From positions 1 to 64,000 of the forward strand of contig CALWPY010000006.1 of assembly GCA_944383545.1 (NCBI GenBank): a DNA stretch of 64,000 bases, in the 5' to 3' direction. How positions within the stretch are numbered: the stretch's first letter is position 1; every line of letters begins with the position of its first letter. Position numbers and translations under genes: made by a program. Positions 17,835-26,955 of the stretch are shown here, in pieces. A model generated the notes under the pieces. The model saw nothing but the letters and a program-made list of their open reading frames with translations. It did not search any database and was not told where the DNA came from. The DNA is from an uncultured Lachnospiraceae bacterium (GTDB lineage: Bacteria > Bacillota > Clostridia > Lachnospirales > Lachnospiraceae).

Positions 17835-19714
17835 TTTTTCGTACTGTCTCCAATATCTATTTTATCTTTAATTTCTTTATATATACTGTCACTATCTATT
17901 CCCAGTTCTTTTTTTAATTCAGGAATTTTTCCATGCTCTACAATTCCACTGTGTATGCAGAAATGCTCAAATTTAATTTCTTTTCCCTTTTCCATAAGAT
18001 ATTCTGCAACATGCTCTCCATAACTTCCTTCAGTCACATTTTCCTCAAGCACGGCAATCATTTCATATTTTTCGTTTATCTCATCTATCATTTCGTAATC
18101 TATGGGATTAAGAAATCTTGCATTATAGAGTCCTGCAGAAATACCGTCATTATTAAGCTTTTTATATACCTCCAGAGCTCCTTTCACCATGCTTCCGCAT
18201 CCGATTAAGGCTACTCTGTTTCCTTCAAAAATCTTCTCGCTCTTTCCATGAACAAATTCACTGTTAAATTCAGAAAGTTCTCTAAATGCCGTGCCTTTTG
18301 GATATTTTACGGCTACAGGGCCATTATATTTTATGGCATATTCCATAGCAGACTTAAGTTCCTCTGCATTTTTCGGTGCAATTACCGTCATCCCCGGCAT
18401 TTCAGAAAGAAATGAAGTATCATATATGCCATGATGTGTTGCTCCGTCAGGGCCCACAAGTCCTGACCTGTCCACTGCAAACACCACATGCAGTCCCTGC
18501 AGACATACATCATGGAGTATCTGGTCATATGCTCTCTGCAAAAATGATGAATATATTGCAACAACAGGTATCATACCTGCTGCAGCAAGTCCTGCCGCAA
18601 AAGTTACCGCATTCTGTTCTGCAATTCCCACATCAAATGTTCTCTCGGGAAATTTTTTCTGAAAGTGCGATATACCCGTTCCATGTGCCATGGCAGCCGT
18701 AATTGCAACTACTTTATCATTTTTTTCTCCTATTTCAACAAGCTTCCTTGCAAAGACATCAGTATAAGTAAGTGACGTTTTCTTTACTACAGGCTTTCCT
18801 GTAACTATATCAAACGGCTCTACACCATGAAAAAATTCAGGATATTTTTCAGCATATTTATATCCTTTTCCCTTTTTAGTCTTTACGTGCACAACTATAG
18901 GTCTGTTAAGACGAAAGGCCTTTTCAAAAACTTCTGCCATTTCAAAAATATTGTGACCGTCCACAGGACCCAGGTAGGTTATTCCCATGTCATCAAAAAA
19001 CGTACTCGGCACAAAGATATTTTTGATGGAATCCTTTGAACGCTTTATCTTTTTGGCAAGCTTATAACCGATATCAGGTATATTTAAAAGTTTATTTTCC
19101 ACGCTGGATTTTAAGTCATTATAAGTATGCCCGACACGTATATTTGTAAGATATCTGGACATTCCTCCCACATTTTTATCGATTGACATTTCATTATCAT
19201 TTAATACGATAAGGCATCCCGTTTTCGCACGTGCAATAAAATTAAGTGCCTCATATGCCATGCCTCCGGTAAGAGAGCCGTCTCCTATTACTGCCGCCAC
19301 TCTGGCGTCAGAGCCTGTCAAATCTCTTGCTTTGGCAAACCCCAGAGCTGCGGAAATACTGGTTGAACTGTGTCCCGTATTAAAAGCATCGGAATCACTT
19401 TCATTCCTTTTTGGAAAACCGCTCATTCCCCCATACTGTCTCAAATTATCAAACCCTTCTTTTCTTCCGGTAAGTATTTTATGTGTATAGGACTGATGTC
19501 CTACATCCCATATGATTTTATCCTTTGGAAATTCCATACATAAATGAAGTGCCATTGTTATTTCAACTACACCAAGATTTGACGCCAGATGTCCCCCTGT
19601 TCTGCTTACCTTATCAATTATAAATCCCCGTATTTCATCTGCAAGGACCGGCAGCTCATTTTTTTCTATATTTTTTATGTCATTTGCATAATTAATTTTT
19701 TCAAGTACACTCAT
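17831..19714 (-). CDS. dxs: 1-deoxy-D-xylulose-5-phosphate synthase
   Basis: A 627-aa thiamine-diphosphate enzyme that condenses pyruvate and glyceraldehyde 3-phosphate, the first step of the MEP isoprenoid pathway. Visible are H73 in DVGHQSYTHK, GHSSTSIS at 114-121, the TPP/Mg motif beginning GDGS at 144, and GIAEQNAVTFAAGLA for the catalytic Glu. It is co-transcribed with ispA upstream, so isoprenoid precursor and prenyl-chain synthesis are linked here. Confidence 0.96.
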   Translation of the reverse strand: MSVLEKINYANDIKNIEKNELPVLADEIRGFIIDKVSRTGGHLASNLGVVEITMALHLCMEFPKDKIIWDVGHQSYTHKILTGRKEGFDNLRQYGGMSGFPKRNESDSDAFNTGHSSTSISAALGFAKARDLTGSDARVAAVIGDGSLTGGMAYEALNFIARAKTGCLIVLNDNEMSIDKNVGGMSRYLTNIRVGHTYNDLKSSVENKLLNIPDIGYKLAKKIKRSKDSIKNIFVPSTFFDDMGITYLGPVDGHNIFEMAEVFEKAFRLNRPIVVHVKTKKGKGYKYAEKYPEFFHGVEPFDIVTGKPVVKKTSLTYTDVFARKLVEIGEKNDKVVAITAAMAHGTGISHFQKKFPERTFDVGIAEQNAVTFAAGLAAAGMIPVVAIYSSFLQRAYDQILHDVCLQGLHVVFAVDRSGLVGPDGATHHGIYDTSFLSEMPGMTVIAPKNAEELKSAMEYAIKYNGPVAVKYPKGTAFRELSEFNSEFVHGKSEKIFEGNRVALIGCGSMVKGALEVYKKLNNDGISAGLYNARFLNPIDYEMIDEINEKYEMIAVLEENVTEGSYGEHVAEYLMEKGKEIKFEHFCIHSGIVEHGKIPELKKELGIDSDSIYKEIKDKIDIGDSTKK

Positions 19715-19739
19715 ACTAAATACTTCTTTTCACAAATTT

Positions 19740-20615
19740 TTATTTATCTCTTTTTACCAGAGATTCTATTATCGCCAAAAGATTACGGCAGTGTTCATTT
19801 TCCTCGGTAACTACCGCCTTAATCATGGATATTGCTTTTTCTGACTGCTCCTTTACATACTCATGGGCGTTTTCGATTCCATACATGGTTGCATAGGTAT
19901 ATTTTTGATTTTTCTCATCCGATCCTACGGGTTTTCCTATAATTTCTTCATCACCCGTCATATCCAGAATATCATCCTGTACCTGAAATGCCATACCAAT
20001 ATGCCCTGCCGCACTTCTTATGTTTTCTGTCTTAACTTTATCAGCCCCCGCAAGACATGCACCTATTTCCATGGCACATTCTATCAATGCAGCCGTTTTA
20101 TTCTCATAAATATACATAAGTTCTGACTTGTCCGGTTTCTTTCCTGTCAGTACCACATCAGCAGTCTGTCCGCCTATCATGCCGTAAATGCCCGGCCTTT
20201 TTGCCAGTACCGTATATGCCTTTTCAACTCTTATATCTCCCGGTGACATGGAAAATGCCTTTGCCGCAGTCTCATAGGCATAATTAAGCAGGGCATCTCC
20301 TGCCAGTATGGCAATATCCTCGCCAAAAGCCACATGCACGGTAGGTCTGCCCCTTCTGAGATAATCATTATCCAAAGCAGGAAGGTCATCATGAATAAGT
20401 GAATATGTATGAATCATTTCTATGGCAGCCATAAAAGGCTCAATGATTTTTTCGTCACCGCCCAACATTTTATAGGTAAGCAGCATAAGCACCGGTCTTA
20501 CCCTTTTTCCGCCGGCATCCACAGCATAATTCATCGCATCTATCACTTTTTCCTGATATTCTTTTTCGTGAGGCATGTACTTTTTTATTGCCTCTTCTGC
20601 CATTTCTTTATACAT
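19740..20615 (-). CDS. ispA: Farnesyl/geranyl diphosphate synthase
   Basis: A 291-aa trans-prenyltransferase with both Asp-rich motifs (HDDLPALDND and QDDILD), GKRVRPVL near the N-terminus and GGQTADV. It builds C10-C15 prenyl diphosphates. The ATG at 20615 is chosen because GGAGG lies 6 bases upstream and is buried in the xseB end; an ATG two codons earlier is too close to that site. It overlaps xseB by 8 bases. Confidence 0.94.
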   Translation of the reverse strand: MYKEMAEEAIKKYMPHEKEYQEKVIDAMNYAVDAGGKRVRPVLMLLTYKMLGGDEKIIEPFMAAIEMIHTYSLIHDDLPALDNDYLRRGRPTVHVAFGEDIAILAGDALLNYAYETAAKAFSMSPGDIRVEKAYTVLAKRPGIYGMIGGQTADVVLTGKKPDKSELMYIYENKTAALIECAMEIGACLAGADKVKTENIRSAAGHIGMAFQVQDDILDMTGDEEIIGKPVGSDEKNQKYTYATMYGIENAHEYVKEQSEKAISMIKAVVTEENEHCRNLLAIIESLVKRDK

Positions 20616-20814
20616 TGTCATCCTCCGCTGTAAGAATCTTCATTTCCTTTTCCACACCTTCAAGACTTTTTTCACATTTTTTCACAAGCTCTACTCCTTC
20701 TGTATAAAGTGAAAGAGAGTCTTTAAGACTTGTTCCCGGCGCGGAAAGAAGTCCGGAAATTTCTTCCAGACGCTTAAACGCATCCTCTATTGAAAAATCT
20801 TCTTTACTTCCCAT
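20608..20814 (-). CDS. xseB: Exodeoxyribonuclease VII small subunit
   Basis: A 68-aa helical subunit (DFSIEDAFKRLEEIS, SLSLYTEGVELVKKCEKSL) that partners XseA in degrading single-stranded DNA. The ATG at 20814 has GGAG 6 bases upstream; another ATG four codons earlier has no site. It lies 26 bases after xseA. Confidence 0.93.
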   Translation of the reverse strand: MGSKEDFSIEDAFKRLEEISGLLSAPGTSLKDSLSLYTEGVELVKKCEKSLEGVEKEMKILTAEDDNV

Positions 20815-20840
20815 ATTTTTCTCCATTTAAATTTAAAATA

Positions 20841-22046
20841 TTATTTTATATTTATTTCTTTCACTTCAGATATCAAACTGCCATCATTTACAGTTATTTC
20901 TATAATGTCTCCTTCTGAAACCTCTTTTAGTGAAATCAGAGGAGAGCCATTCTTTTCAATATATCCGTAACCGTTAATAAGCTTTGCGGTGGGCGACAAT
21001 CCGTCAAGTCTTACAGTATAAAGCTGAAGGGCATGCTTCATACGGTTTATTTTATCTTTTACCACATCTGTCATTTTATCATATAAATCTGCAAGATAAA
21101 TTTTATTTTTGTCAAGTTGTGCCACAGGACTTAACTTTTCTAAATTGAGCCTTTTTACTTTCAGCTCATAATATGTCATGCTCAGCTTTCTTTCCATTTC
21201 GGTTTTAAGCTTATCCTTAAGCTTTCTCACACTAATTATGTCAGCCATAACATCAGGTATTGCAAGCTCACATGCCGCAGACGGAGTCGGCGCTCTTAAA
21301 TCAGCCGCATAATCAGCTATGGTATTATCCGTCTCATGTCCCGTGCCTGAAATAATCGGTGTCTTTGCCGCATATATTGCCCTTGCAACCTTTTCTTCAT
21401 TAAATGCCCACAGGTCTTCAATGGAGCCACCGCCACGTCCTATGATAATTGTATCAAGACCCATTTTATCAAGCACCTGAATGCCCTTTACAATAGTATC
21501 AGCGGCACCATCACCCTGTACCTTTGCAGGGTAAAGGATTAACTCTACATATGGATTTCTTCTTTTTGCAATATTTTTTATATCCTGAATTGCGGCTCCT
21601 GTGGGAGCAGTAACTATGCCTACTCTTTTAGGGAACCTGGGAATAGTCTTTTTAATTTCAAAATCAAACAGACCTTCTTCTGCAAGCCTCATTTTAAGCA
21701 TCTCATATTCTTCATAAAGCCGGCCTGCTCCGTCAAGTGTAATACTTTTGGCATAAAGCTGGTATTTTCCGTCTCTTTCATATACATTTATGGAGCCGGT
21801 AACAAGCACTGACTGTCCGTCGGCAAGCCTGAATTTAAGTCCGCTTGCCAGACTTCCCTTAAACATAACACAAGACATGGAACTTTCCTCATCCTTCAAA
21901 GAAAAATAAATATGTCCCATGCTGTGGTATTTACAGTTTGATACCTCTCCCTTAACACATATGTTTTTAAGGAGATAGTCAGTACCTATCAGATTTTTTA
22001 TATAATTATTTACATTACTTACAGAATAAGTTCTCTTCTGCACCAT
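20841..22046 (-). CDS. xseA: Exodeoxyribonuclease VII large subunit
   Basis: A 401-aa nuclease subunit. It has an N-terminal OB fold (1-100), the core motifs GIVTAPTGAAIQDI, IGRGGGSIEDLWAFNEE and GTGHETDNTIADYAAD, and a C-terminal coiled coil. It works with the adjacent XseB in single-strand DNA degradation and mismatch or recombination repair. The family length is usual. Confidence 0.95.
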   Translation of the reverse strand: MVQKRTYSVSNVNNYIKNLIGTDYLLKNICVKGEVSNCKYHSMGHIYFSLKDEESSMSCVMFKGSLASGLKFRLADGQSVLVTGSINVYERDGKYQLYAKSITLDGAGRLYEEYEMLKMRLAEEGLFDFEIKKTIPRFPKRVGIVTAPTGAAIQDIKNIAKRRNPYVELILYPAKVQGDGAADTIVKGIQVLDKMGLDTIIIGRGGGSIEDLWAFNEEKVARAIYAAKTPIISGTGHETDNTIADYAADLRAPTPSAACELAIPDVMADIISVRKLKDKLKTEMERKLSMTYYELKVKRLNLEKLSPVAQLDKNKIYLADLYDKMTDVVKDKINRMKHALQLYTVRLDGLSPTAKLINGYGYIEKNGSPLISLKEVSEGDIIEITVNDGSLISEVKEINIK

Positions 22047-22063
22047 GTCATCTGTCCTTAAAC

Positions 22064-22462
22064 TTAATCACTGAATTTTGCAAGTACCCCGTTAATAAAT
22101 CCTTTTGCCTCCTTATTGCAGTAAACCTTTGAAAGCTCCACGGCTTCATTTACGGCAACCTTATAAGGCACAGAATCATCATAATGAATTTCATAAATCG
22201 CAAGCCTTAATATGGCAAGCTCTGCCTTTCCTATTCTTCCAAGGCTCCAGCCTTCAAGTGCCATATTTAGTTTATTATCAATTTCGTCCTTATGGCATAC
22301 AATACTGTTTACTTTATTCTTAATATATTCAGCATCTTCCTCTGAAGCTTCTGTCATCTCAGAAACAGACATCTCTGCCTGCTCCTGCATTTCTTCAGGT
22401 CTGTTAAATTCCAGTCCGAACAATATTTTAAATATACTTTCTCTTAGGTTTCTTCTAGTCAT
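22064..22462 (-). CDS. nusB: Transcription antitermination factor NusB
   Basis: A 132-aa all-helical NusB (RRNLRESIFKILFGLEF at the start; VPYKVAVNEAVELSKVY and FINGVLAKF at the end). It binds boxA RNA with NusE during rRNA antitermination. It lies between the Asp23-like gene and xseA; the folD often found here in Bacillus is absent. Confidence 0.93.
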   Translation of the reverse strand: MTRRNLRESIFKILFGLEFNRPEEMQEQAEMSVSEMTEASEEDAEYIKNKVNSIVCHKDEIDNKLNMALEGWSLGRIGKAELAILRLAIYEIHYDDSVPYKVAVNEAVELSKVYCNKEAKGFINGVLAKFSD

Positions 22463-22473
22463 AATACCACCTG

Positions 22474-22860
22474 CTAATCACCCATCTGTATTCCGAGAAC
22501 TCTTACATTTACCTTTGACACGCCAAGACCTGTCATGTTTAAGAGAGCCTGCTTTACCTTTTCCTGTACTGACTTTGATACATCCATAATGTTATATCCA
22601 AACTTAACATACATGGAAACATCCACTCTCACCAGACCTTCTTCAAGCGTAACCTTTATTCCCTTTGCAAGATTTTTCTTACCAAGCTTTGCCACAAGGT
22701 CATTCGGCACATTTCCTGCGAGTTTTGAAACTCCTTCCACTTCCGTAACGGCAAGTCCGGCGATGCTTGCAACCACATCATCTGCTATCTGGATGACTCC
22801 GGTTTTTCCTTCCTCATTAATAGTATATCTGCTTTCTCTTTCTTCTTTATTTTCGCCCAT
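22474..22860 (-). CDS. Asp23/Gls24-family envelope protein (YqhY-like)
   Basis: A 128-aa protein of the Asp23/Gls24 family (GVIQIADDVVASIAGLA, VEGVSKLAG, MYVKFGYNIMDVSKSVQEKV). Bacillus YqhY, in the same position before nusB, has been linked to the control of acetyl-CoA carboxylase. Here accB and accC are not adjacent. The gene is the first after the 22.98-kb promoter and therefore heads the housekeeping operon. Confidence 0.9.
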   Translation of the reverse strand: MGENKEERESRYTINEEGKTGVIQIADDVVASIAGLAVTEVEGVSKLAGNVPNDLVAKLGKKNLAKGIKVTLEEGLVRVDVSMYVKFGYNIMDVSKSVQEKVKQALLNMTGLGVSKVNVRVLGIQMGD

Positions 22861-22970
22861 TTTTACTCCTCCTAAAACATTATGCCAAATAATTACATCA
22901 ATCCCTTTTCCGTATAGTTTCAGAAAATTTCAGACATTAATTATTTAAAGTTTGCTGATTTTTACTTTAT

Positions 22971-22999
22971 ATTATACATAATTAACATATTTATATCAA
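22971..22999 (-). promoter_or_regulatory. Sigma-A promoter of the asp23-recN operon
   Basis: On the minus strand TTGATA (22994-22999), a 17-base spacer and TATAAT (22971-22976) lie about 110 bases before the asp23-like start. It sits directly behind the spoIIIA terminator. The 260-base gap 22861-23121 holds this promoter, the leader and that terminator. Confidence 0.75.
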
Positions 23000-23050
23000 G
23001 AAAAAAGAATATAATCGTCAGAGCAAATGTCTCATTACCAAGACAAATAA

Positions 23051-23086
23051 AAAAGCATGAATCAGATTTTAATTCATACTTTTTTA
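23051..23086 (-). terminator. Terminator of the spoIIIA operon
   Basis: An 8-bp stem with one G-U pair (23056-23063 with 23073-23080) is followed on the minus strand by six T residues and further T-rich sequence. It lies about 35 bases after the spoIIIAH stop. Confidence 0.75.
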
Positions 23087-23121
23087 CATAAAATAAACCA
23101 ATATAATATCATTAACTGTAA

Positions 23122-23721
23122 TTACTGAGACTCAGAGGTAACAAGATTTATAACAATTTTATCTACCGTACATCCCGTGCTGTTTACTATAACATCTTCT
23201 ATCTGGGCTTTTTGTTCATCAGTTATGGAAGCGGTATTTATGGTTACATCCACAGTATTTTCCGTAATGGTAACTATAGCTTCCGGAAATCCCTTTGCGG
23301 TAAGAAGATTTTCAGCTTCTGTTTCTTTTTCCATATTTTCCGTCAGTTTTACATATGCATCTGCTGCCGCTTTCTTTTCTTCTTCGCTGAGTGAAGAATT
23401 ATTGATTATTTCGAGGTAATTTTCCTTGGATTTAGATCTGGACTGTTCACGGTTAAGCTTGGCTGTTACCATATAGTTTGCTGAGGTTTCGGCGCTGGTA
23501 AGTACAGCCTCACCGATATCCTCTTCATCTGAATTAAGCTGTATATTTTCCTCATATACGGCACTGTCATCATCCTCTGCAAATGCAGACTGGCTTCCCA
23601 AATCATTTTCTCCGTCAGCCAAATCTAAGTTCTTACCGGAAAAGTTGATATATCCGGCTACTGCTATCATAAGGGTAAGAGCGGCTATGATAACCTGGTT
23701 TCTTTTTACGATTTTTTTCAT
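23122..23721 (-). CDS. spoIIIAH: Stage III sporulation protein AH
   Basis: A 199-aa mother-cell membrane protein that, with forespore SpoIIQ in Bacillus, forms the channel across the intermembrane space. It has one N-terminal helix (about 7-24), an acidic linker, and a C-terminal YscJ/FliF-like ring-building domain (KAAADAYVKL, AENLLTAKGFPEAIVTI, IEDVIVNSTG). The ATG at 23721 has GGAGG 4 bases upstream. It is the last gene of the operon. Confidence 0.92.
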   Translation of the reverse strand: MKKIVKRNQVIIAALTLMIAVAGYINFSGKNLDLADGENDLGSQSAFAEDDDSAVYEENIQLNSDEEDIGEAVLTSAETSANYMVTAKLNREQSRSKSKENYLEIINNSSLSEEEKKAAADAYVKLTENMEKETEAENLLTAKGFPEAIVTITENTVDVTINTASITDEQKAQIEDVIVNSTGCTVDKIVINLVTSESQ

Positions 23722-23743
23722 ATAACCTCCATGAATCATATTT

Positions 23744-24130
23744 TTAATTCATTTTCAATACCTTTACCTTATGCGTGGGAACGTCAAAGAGTGCGGTAAC
23801 TGCCGATATTATATCAGCGACAGCCCTTTCATCATCAGCAGCTGCAGCAACTACCAGTACTCCCTCGACACTTTCCTTTCCTTCTTCAAAATATGTAGCT
23901 TCACTGTCACTCACAGTAATCATTACATCAATAGTACCCTCTCCATATGTTTTTTCAAGAATCTTAACAAGTCTCTGTTCAAGCTCTTCTGTATATGAAG
24001 CCTCAGTACTGCTTTCTCCCGAAGCACCATCTGAGCTGCCTGACGGAACAGCCAGAATCAGTAATAATATGCCGGCAAGCACGACAAGTATTATCTTATC
24101 AAGTCCATATTTTTTTAACTTTAATTCCAT
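23744..24130 (-). CDS. spoIIIAG: Stage III sporulation protein AG, short form
   Basis: A 128-aa ring-forming component of the SpoIIIA complex, with one membrane helix at about 12-30. The ring-building domain spans about 50-128 (LVKILEKTYGEGTIDVMITV, GVLVVAAAADDE, AVTALFDVPTHKVKV). Bacillus SpoIIIAG is about 100 residues longer, largely because of an insert between the two halves of this domain (the beta-triangle). Here only about ten residues join the halves, so that extension is missing. Its ATG overlaps the spoIIIAF stop by one base. Confidence 0.9.
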   Translation of the reverse strand: MELKLKKYGLDKIILVVLAGILLLILAVPSGSSDGASGESSTEASYTEELEQRLVKILEKTYGEGTIDVMITVSDSEATYFEEGKESVEGVLVVAAAADDERAVADIISAVTALFDVPTHKVKVLKMN

Positions 24131-24609
24131 TACCTCACCTGTCTTATTACATATATACTATCTTCGTCAAGATTATAGACTTCCGAAATTAAATTTTTTA
24201 TCTGTTTTTCTGTATCTGAAGAAGCATCTTCTCCTGAAATGTATATATTTATTCTCAAAATATTACTTTTTTCGTCCGTGGTTACTGATACATTTTCCGT
24301 ATAGATATCCTTTTCTTTAAGATTTTCTTCTACTGCCCTTTCTATACTCATATCATAATAATCATATATGCCTTCTCCGTAAACATCTCCCCCGTCTTCC
24401 AGAAATTGATTCAGACTGTCTGCATATGCGGAAAGTTCTCTGCCTCCGTCAAAGGAAAAAATAAAAGATATAGGACGCAGTACTATTAAAATCATAATTA
24501 TTCCTGACAAAAACTGTATGTATTTTTTATAGTTTTTATCCGGTGCCATGTTATAAAGTATTGAAGAAAACAGCATATATACTATAATATTTTTTATCCA
24601 TTCCTTAAT
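24130..24609 (-). CDS. spoIIIAF: Stage III sporulation protein AF (probable ATT start)
   Basis: A 159-aa membrane protein of the SpoIIIA complex. Two helices (about 5-17 and 26-45, FLSGIIMILIVLRP) are followed by a C-terminal soluble domain (EENLKEKDIYTENVSV). A strong AAAAGGAGG (24618-24626) ends 8 bases before an in-frame ATT, giving IKEWIKNIIVY as the N-terminus, matching the family's usual beginning. No ATG, GTG or TTG lies at a usable distance in this frame: the upstream TTG codons lie inside spoIIIAE with no site, and the next ATG would remove the first helix. ATT initiation is rare but known from infC. Confidence 0.8.
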   Translation of the reverse strand: MKEWIKNIIVYMLFSSILYNMAPDKNYKKYIQFLSGIIMILIVLRPISFIFSFDGGRELSAYADSLNQFLEDGGDVYGEGIYDYYDMSIERAVEENLKEKDIYTENVSVTTDEKSNILRINIYISGEDASSDTEKQIKNLISEVYNLDEDSIYVIRQVR

Positions 24610-24625
24610 AACTTCCGCCTCCTTT

Positions 24626-25828
24626 TCATCCTCCTGATGAAGATACTGCAATAAGCGCAATACTCAGCATAAAGATAACAACGGCGCTTCCAAGTGCCGT
24701 AAGCAACAATTTACAGCCTTCTGACAAGGCTTCTATTCCTGCCGCATATCTTTTATCACCTACGGGCTGAACAAGTGCCGCCGTAAACTTTGTCATAATC
24801 ATCATAATCACCATTTTAATCACGGGAATAAGTACAACTATGAGAAGAATTATTATTCCTGCTGCACCAATACTGTTTTTTACAAGCTTTCCCGCACTAA
24901 TAAAAGTTCCCGTAAGAAGAGATACAACACTTCCTCCGGGCAGTGCGGAAATCACCTTGTTTACGGTGCTTTTACTGACTGAATCCATGGCAGGAGCAAT
25001 CATTGTCTTAATTACATTTATTCCGGCAATAAATACCACCATTGTTTTAAGTATCCAGTTAATAAGACTCTTTAAAAGATTTGCCATCTTTGAAAAACTG
25101 TCTTCTTTATTAATGTTATTTACCATAGTAAGTATTACATAAAACTTTATCATGGGAATTATTACATTTAATATGAATATTTCCACCAACCATATTCCCA
25201 CAAGCATAATCTGATACATCCATGCAGATGATACGGTCTCTCCAAGGAAATTAAGAGATAATATATAAATTGGAATAAGCACCCTTATTACCGATATGAT
25301 TTCTGATATTGCTTCGGCAGTAACATTCAGGACCAGAGTAAATGAAGAAAGCATAATTGACGTTATTATAAGATATGTAATGTAAAATCCGTTTTCCGGG
25401 GTCATTCCTCCTCCAAACGGTCCCGCAAGATTCACAAATACTGCCCCTACCATAACCACCGCCATAAGCTGGAGCATAAGATTTTTGTTTATCTTTATTT
25501 CATTTGTCACAGAAGTAATAACGGAATTTTTTATCTGTTTGATAACTCCCGAAAAATCCCCCTCCATCAGACTTTCAGTAATTTTCGTAAAGCTTATGCT
25601 GCCCTCAATTTGAAGCTTTTGAAGCTCATTATCAACAGACTCGGCATTAAGCCTGTCCAGTATATCGTCTGTTTCTTTATTTATATCGTATCCCTCTGAT
25701 TTTGTATTATTTTCTTCTTCATATTCTGTACTTACTTCACCTGCATAAACATGAAAGCCTGTCCGAAACAGGATGCAGGCAAATAATATAAACAAGGCCG
25801 TTACCATAATATATATTCTTCTATCCAA
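24626..25828 (-). CDS. spoIIIAE: Stage III sporulation protein AE
   Basis: A 400-aa polytopic membrane protein, the largest SpoIIIA subunit. It has an N-terminal signal sequence (about 5-28), an extracytoplasmic segment to about residue 110, and then roughly seven helices (LMLQLMAVVMVGAVFVNLAG, ILIPIYILSLNFLG, MVVFIAGINVIKTMIAP). It is thought to form part of the mother-cell channel base. The start is TTG at 25828, 9 bases after AAGGTGG; it overlaps spoIIIAD by 8 bases. Confidence 0.92.
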   Translation of the reverse strand: MDRRIYIMVTALFILFACILFRTGFHVYAGEVSTEYEEENNTKSEGYDINKETDDILDRLNAESVDNELQKLQIEGSISFTKITESLMEGDFSGVIKQIKNSVITSVTNEIKINKNLMLQLMAVVMVGAVFVNLAGPFGGGMTPENGFYITYLIITSIMLSSFTLVLNVTAEAISEIISVIRVLIPIYILSLNFLGETVSSAWMYQIMLVGIWLVEIFILNVIIPMIKFYVILTMVNNINKEDSFSKMANLLKSLINWILKTMVVFIAGINVIKTMIAPAMDSVSKSTVNKVISALPGGSVVSLLTGTFISAGKLVKNSIGAAGIIILLIVVLIPVIKMVIMMIMTKFTAALVQPVGDKRYAAGIEALSEGCKLLLTALGSAVVIFMLSIALIAVSSSGG

Positions 25829-26207
25829 GCAGACTTACCACCTTATCTATTACACTTATTACCACGGGCATGCTTATAACAAGCATAGTCAGCTTTCCAA
25901 CCATTTCAATCTGAGATGAGACTGCTGAATATCCTGCATCCTTACTTATTCCCGATGCAAATTCACATATATATGATATGCCTACAAGCTTTAAAAGTAC
26001 GGAAAGATATACGCTGTCAACTGATATGTATTCTGAAATTCTTTCAATCATTTCAGTAACCGCACCAAGCCTGTCTATACTTATACCTATAATTATTATA
26101 CATATTCCCGCACTCATAAGCGTGCTGATTTCGGGGTTTCTGCTTTTTAAGCTGAGCGCCAGAATTACTGCAATTATCACAAGTGACATAGTTACTGCAA
26201 GCGTCAT
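25821..26207 (-). CDS. spoIIIAD: Stage III sporulation protein AD
   Basis: A 128-aa membrane protein with about four helices (LVIIAVILALSL, AGICIIIIGISI, LKLVGISYICEFASGI, LTMLVISMPVVISVIDKVV). It is a paralog of SpoIIIAC, and the pair has been likened to bacterial export-gate components. The ATG at 26207 has AGGAGG 7 bases upstream; an ATG 11 codons earlier has none. Confidence 0.92.
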   Translation of the reverse strand: MTLAVTMSLVIIAVILALSLKSRNPEISTLMSAGICIIIIGISIDRLGAVTEMIERISEYISVDSVYLSVLLKLVGISYICEFASGISKDAGYSAVSSQIEMVGKLTMLVISMPVVISVIDKVVSLLG

Positions 26208-26220
26208 ATATATGCCTCCT

Positions 26221-26415
26221 CTATATATTAAAAAGGTCATTTATATTCATAAAAATTTCATATATATAAGGAATAATCCATGATAAGACAATTATAAGTC
26301 CGGCAAGACTTACAAGGTATGCCTGGTCATCTCTTCCCGAATGCTTAAGAATCTGATTTATAAGCGACACAATTATTCCCACTGCTGCAATTTTAAATAT
26401 TAAAGAAACTGTCAT
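26221..26415 (-). CDS. spoIIIAC: Stage III sporulation protein AC
   Basis: A 64-aa two-helix membrane protein (IFKIAAVGIIVSLINQIL and LVSLAGLIIVLSWIIPYI). Its length is close to the usual 66-68 aa. The ATG at 26415 is preferred over a TTG four codons earlier, which directly abuts the GAGGGG site. The site is then about 12 bases away, so initiation may be weak. Confidence 0.88.
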   Translation of the reverse strand: MTVSLIFKIAAVGIIVSLINQILKHSGRDDQAYLVSLAGLIIVLSWIIPYIYEIFMNINDLFNI

Positions 26416-26433
26416 TCGATATACCAACCCCTC

Positions 26434-26955
26434 TCATATCAGAAGCATGGCAAGCATTACCCCTCCAAGTCCTGCCAGGGTAAGTGCCGTCTTTTGTTTT
26501 CCCGGAAGTTCCTCCCTCATTACCTTTATTTTACTGTCCAGTTCTTCTATCTCCATATCAATACCTGCAAGCTGCATTTTTACATCCAGAAATCCAAGTG
26601 TCTTCCCCAGCTCCTTCAGATTTTCCATGTCTCCCTTTTTTAAATATGTATTTTTACTCAATTCAGAAAGCTCCTCTTCCCATATTTTAGAAAAATCTCC
26701 GTCTTCAGTCACGAAAAGTCTGTTACATAGAGAAATAAGCCAGTCGGAAAACACAGGGGTTGTCCTTTTTGACAGCTTACTAAACGCCTCAGCAAGAGGG
26801 GTAAAGCCATAGCTTATTTCCCCTCTCAGCCAGCTTAAAATTTTTCTGAGTTCAATTATTTCGTTAAATCTCTTTTTCATCACAAATGAAGTTTTAATTC
26901 CTGCCGCAATACCTCCGAAAATCACCATGCAGCATCCTGCGATTTTAAAAATCAT
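26434..26955 (-). CDS. spoIIIAB: Stage III sporulation protein AB
   Basis: A 173-aa protein with an N-terminal helix (FKIAGCCMVIFGGIAAG), a helical cytoplasmic region (RFNEIIELRKILSWLRGEISYG, LKELGKTLGFLD) and a C-terminal helix (TLAGLGGVMLAMLLI). The fold resembles type II secretion GspF. The ATG at 26955 fits the family's N-terminus and lies inside spoIIIAA, overlapping by 11 bases. An upstream ATG at 26979 lacks a ribosome-binding site, so some doubt about the start remains. Confidence 0.85.
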   Translation of the reverse strand: MIFKIAGCCMVIFGGIAAGIKTSFVMKKRFNEIIELRKILSWLRGEISYGFTPLAEAFSKLSKRTTPVFSDWLISLCNRLFVTEDGDFSKIWEEELSELSKNTYLKKGDMENLKELGKTLGFLDVKMQLAGIDMEIEELDSKIKVMREELPGKQKTALTLAGLGGVMLAMLLI

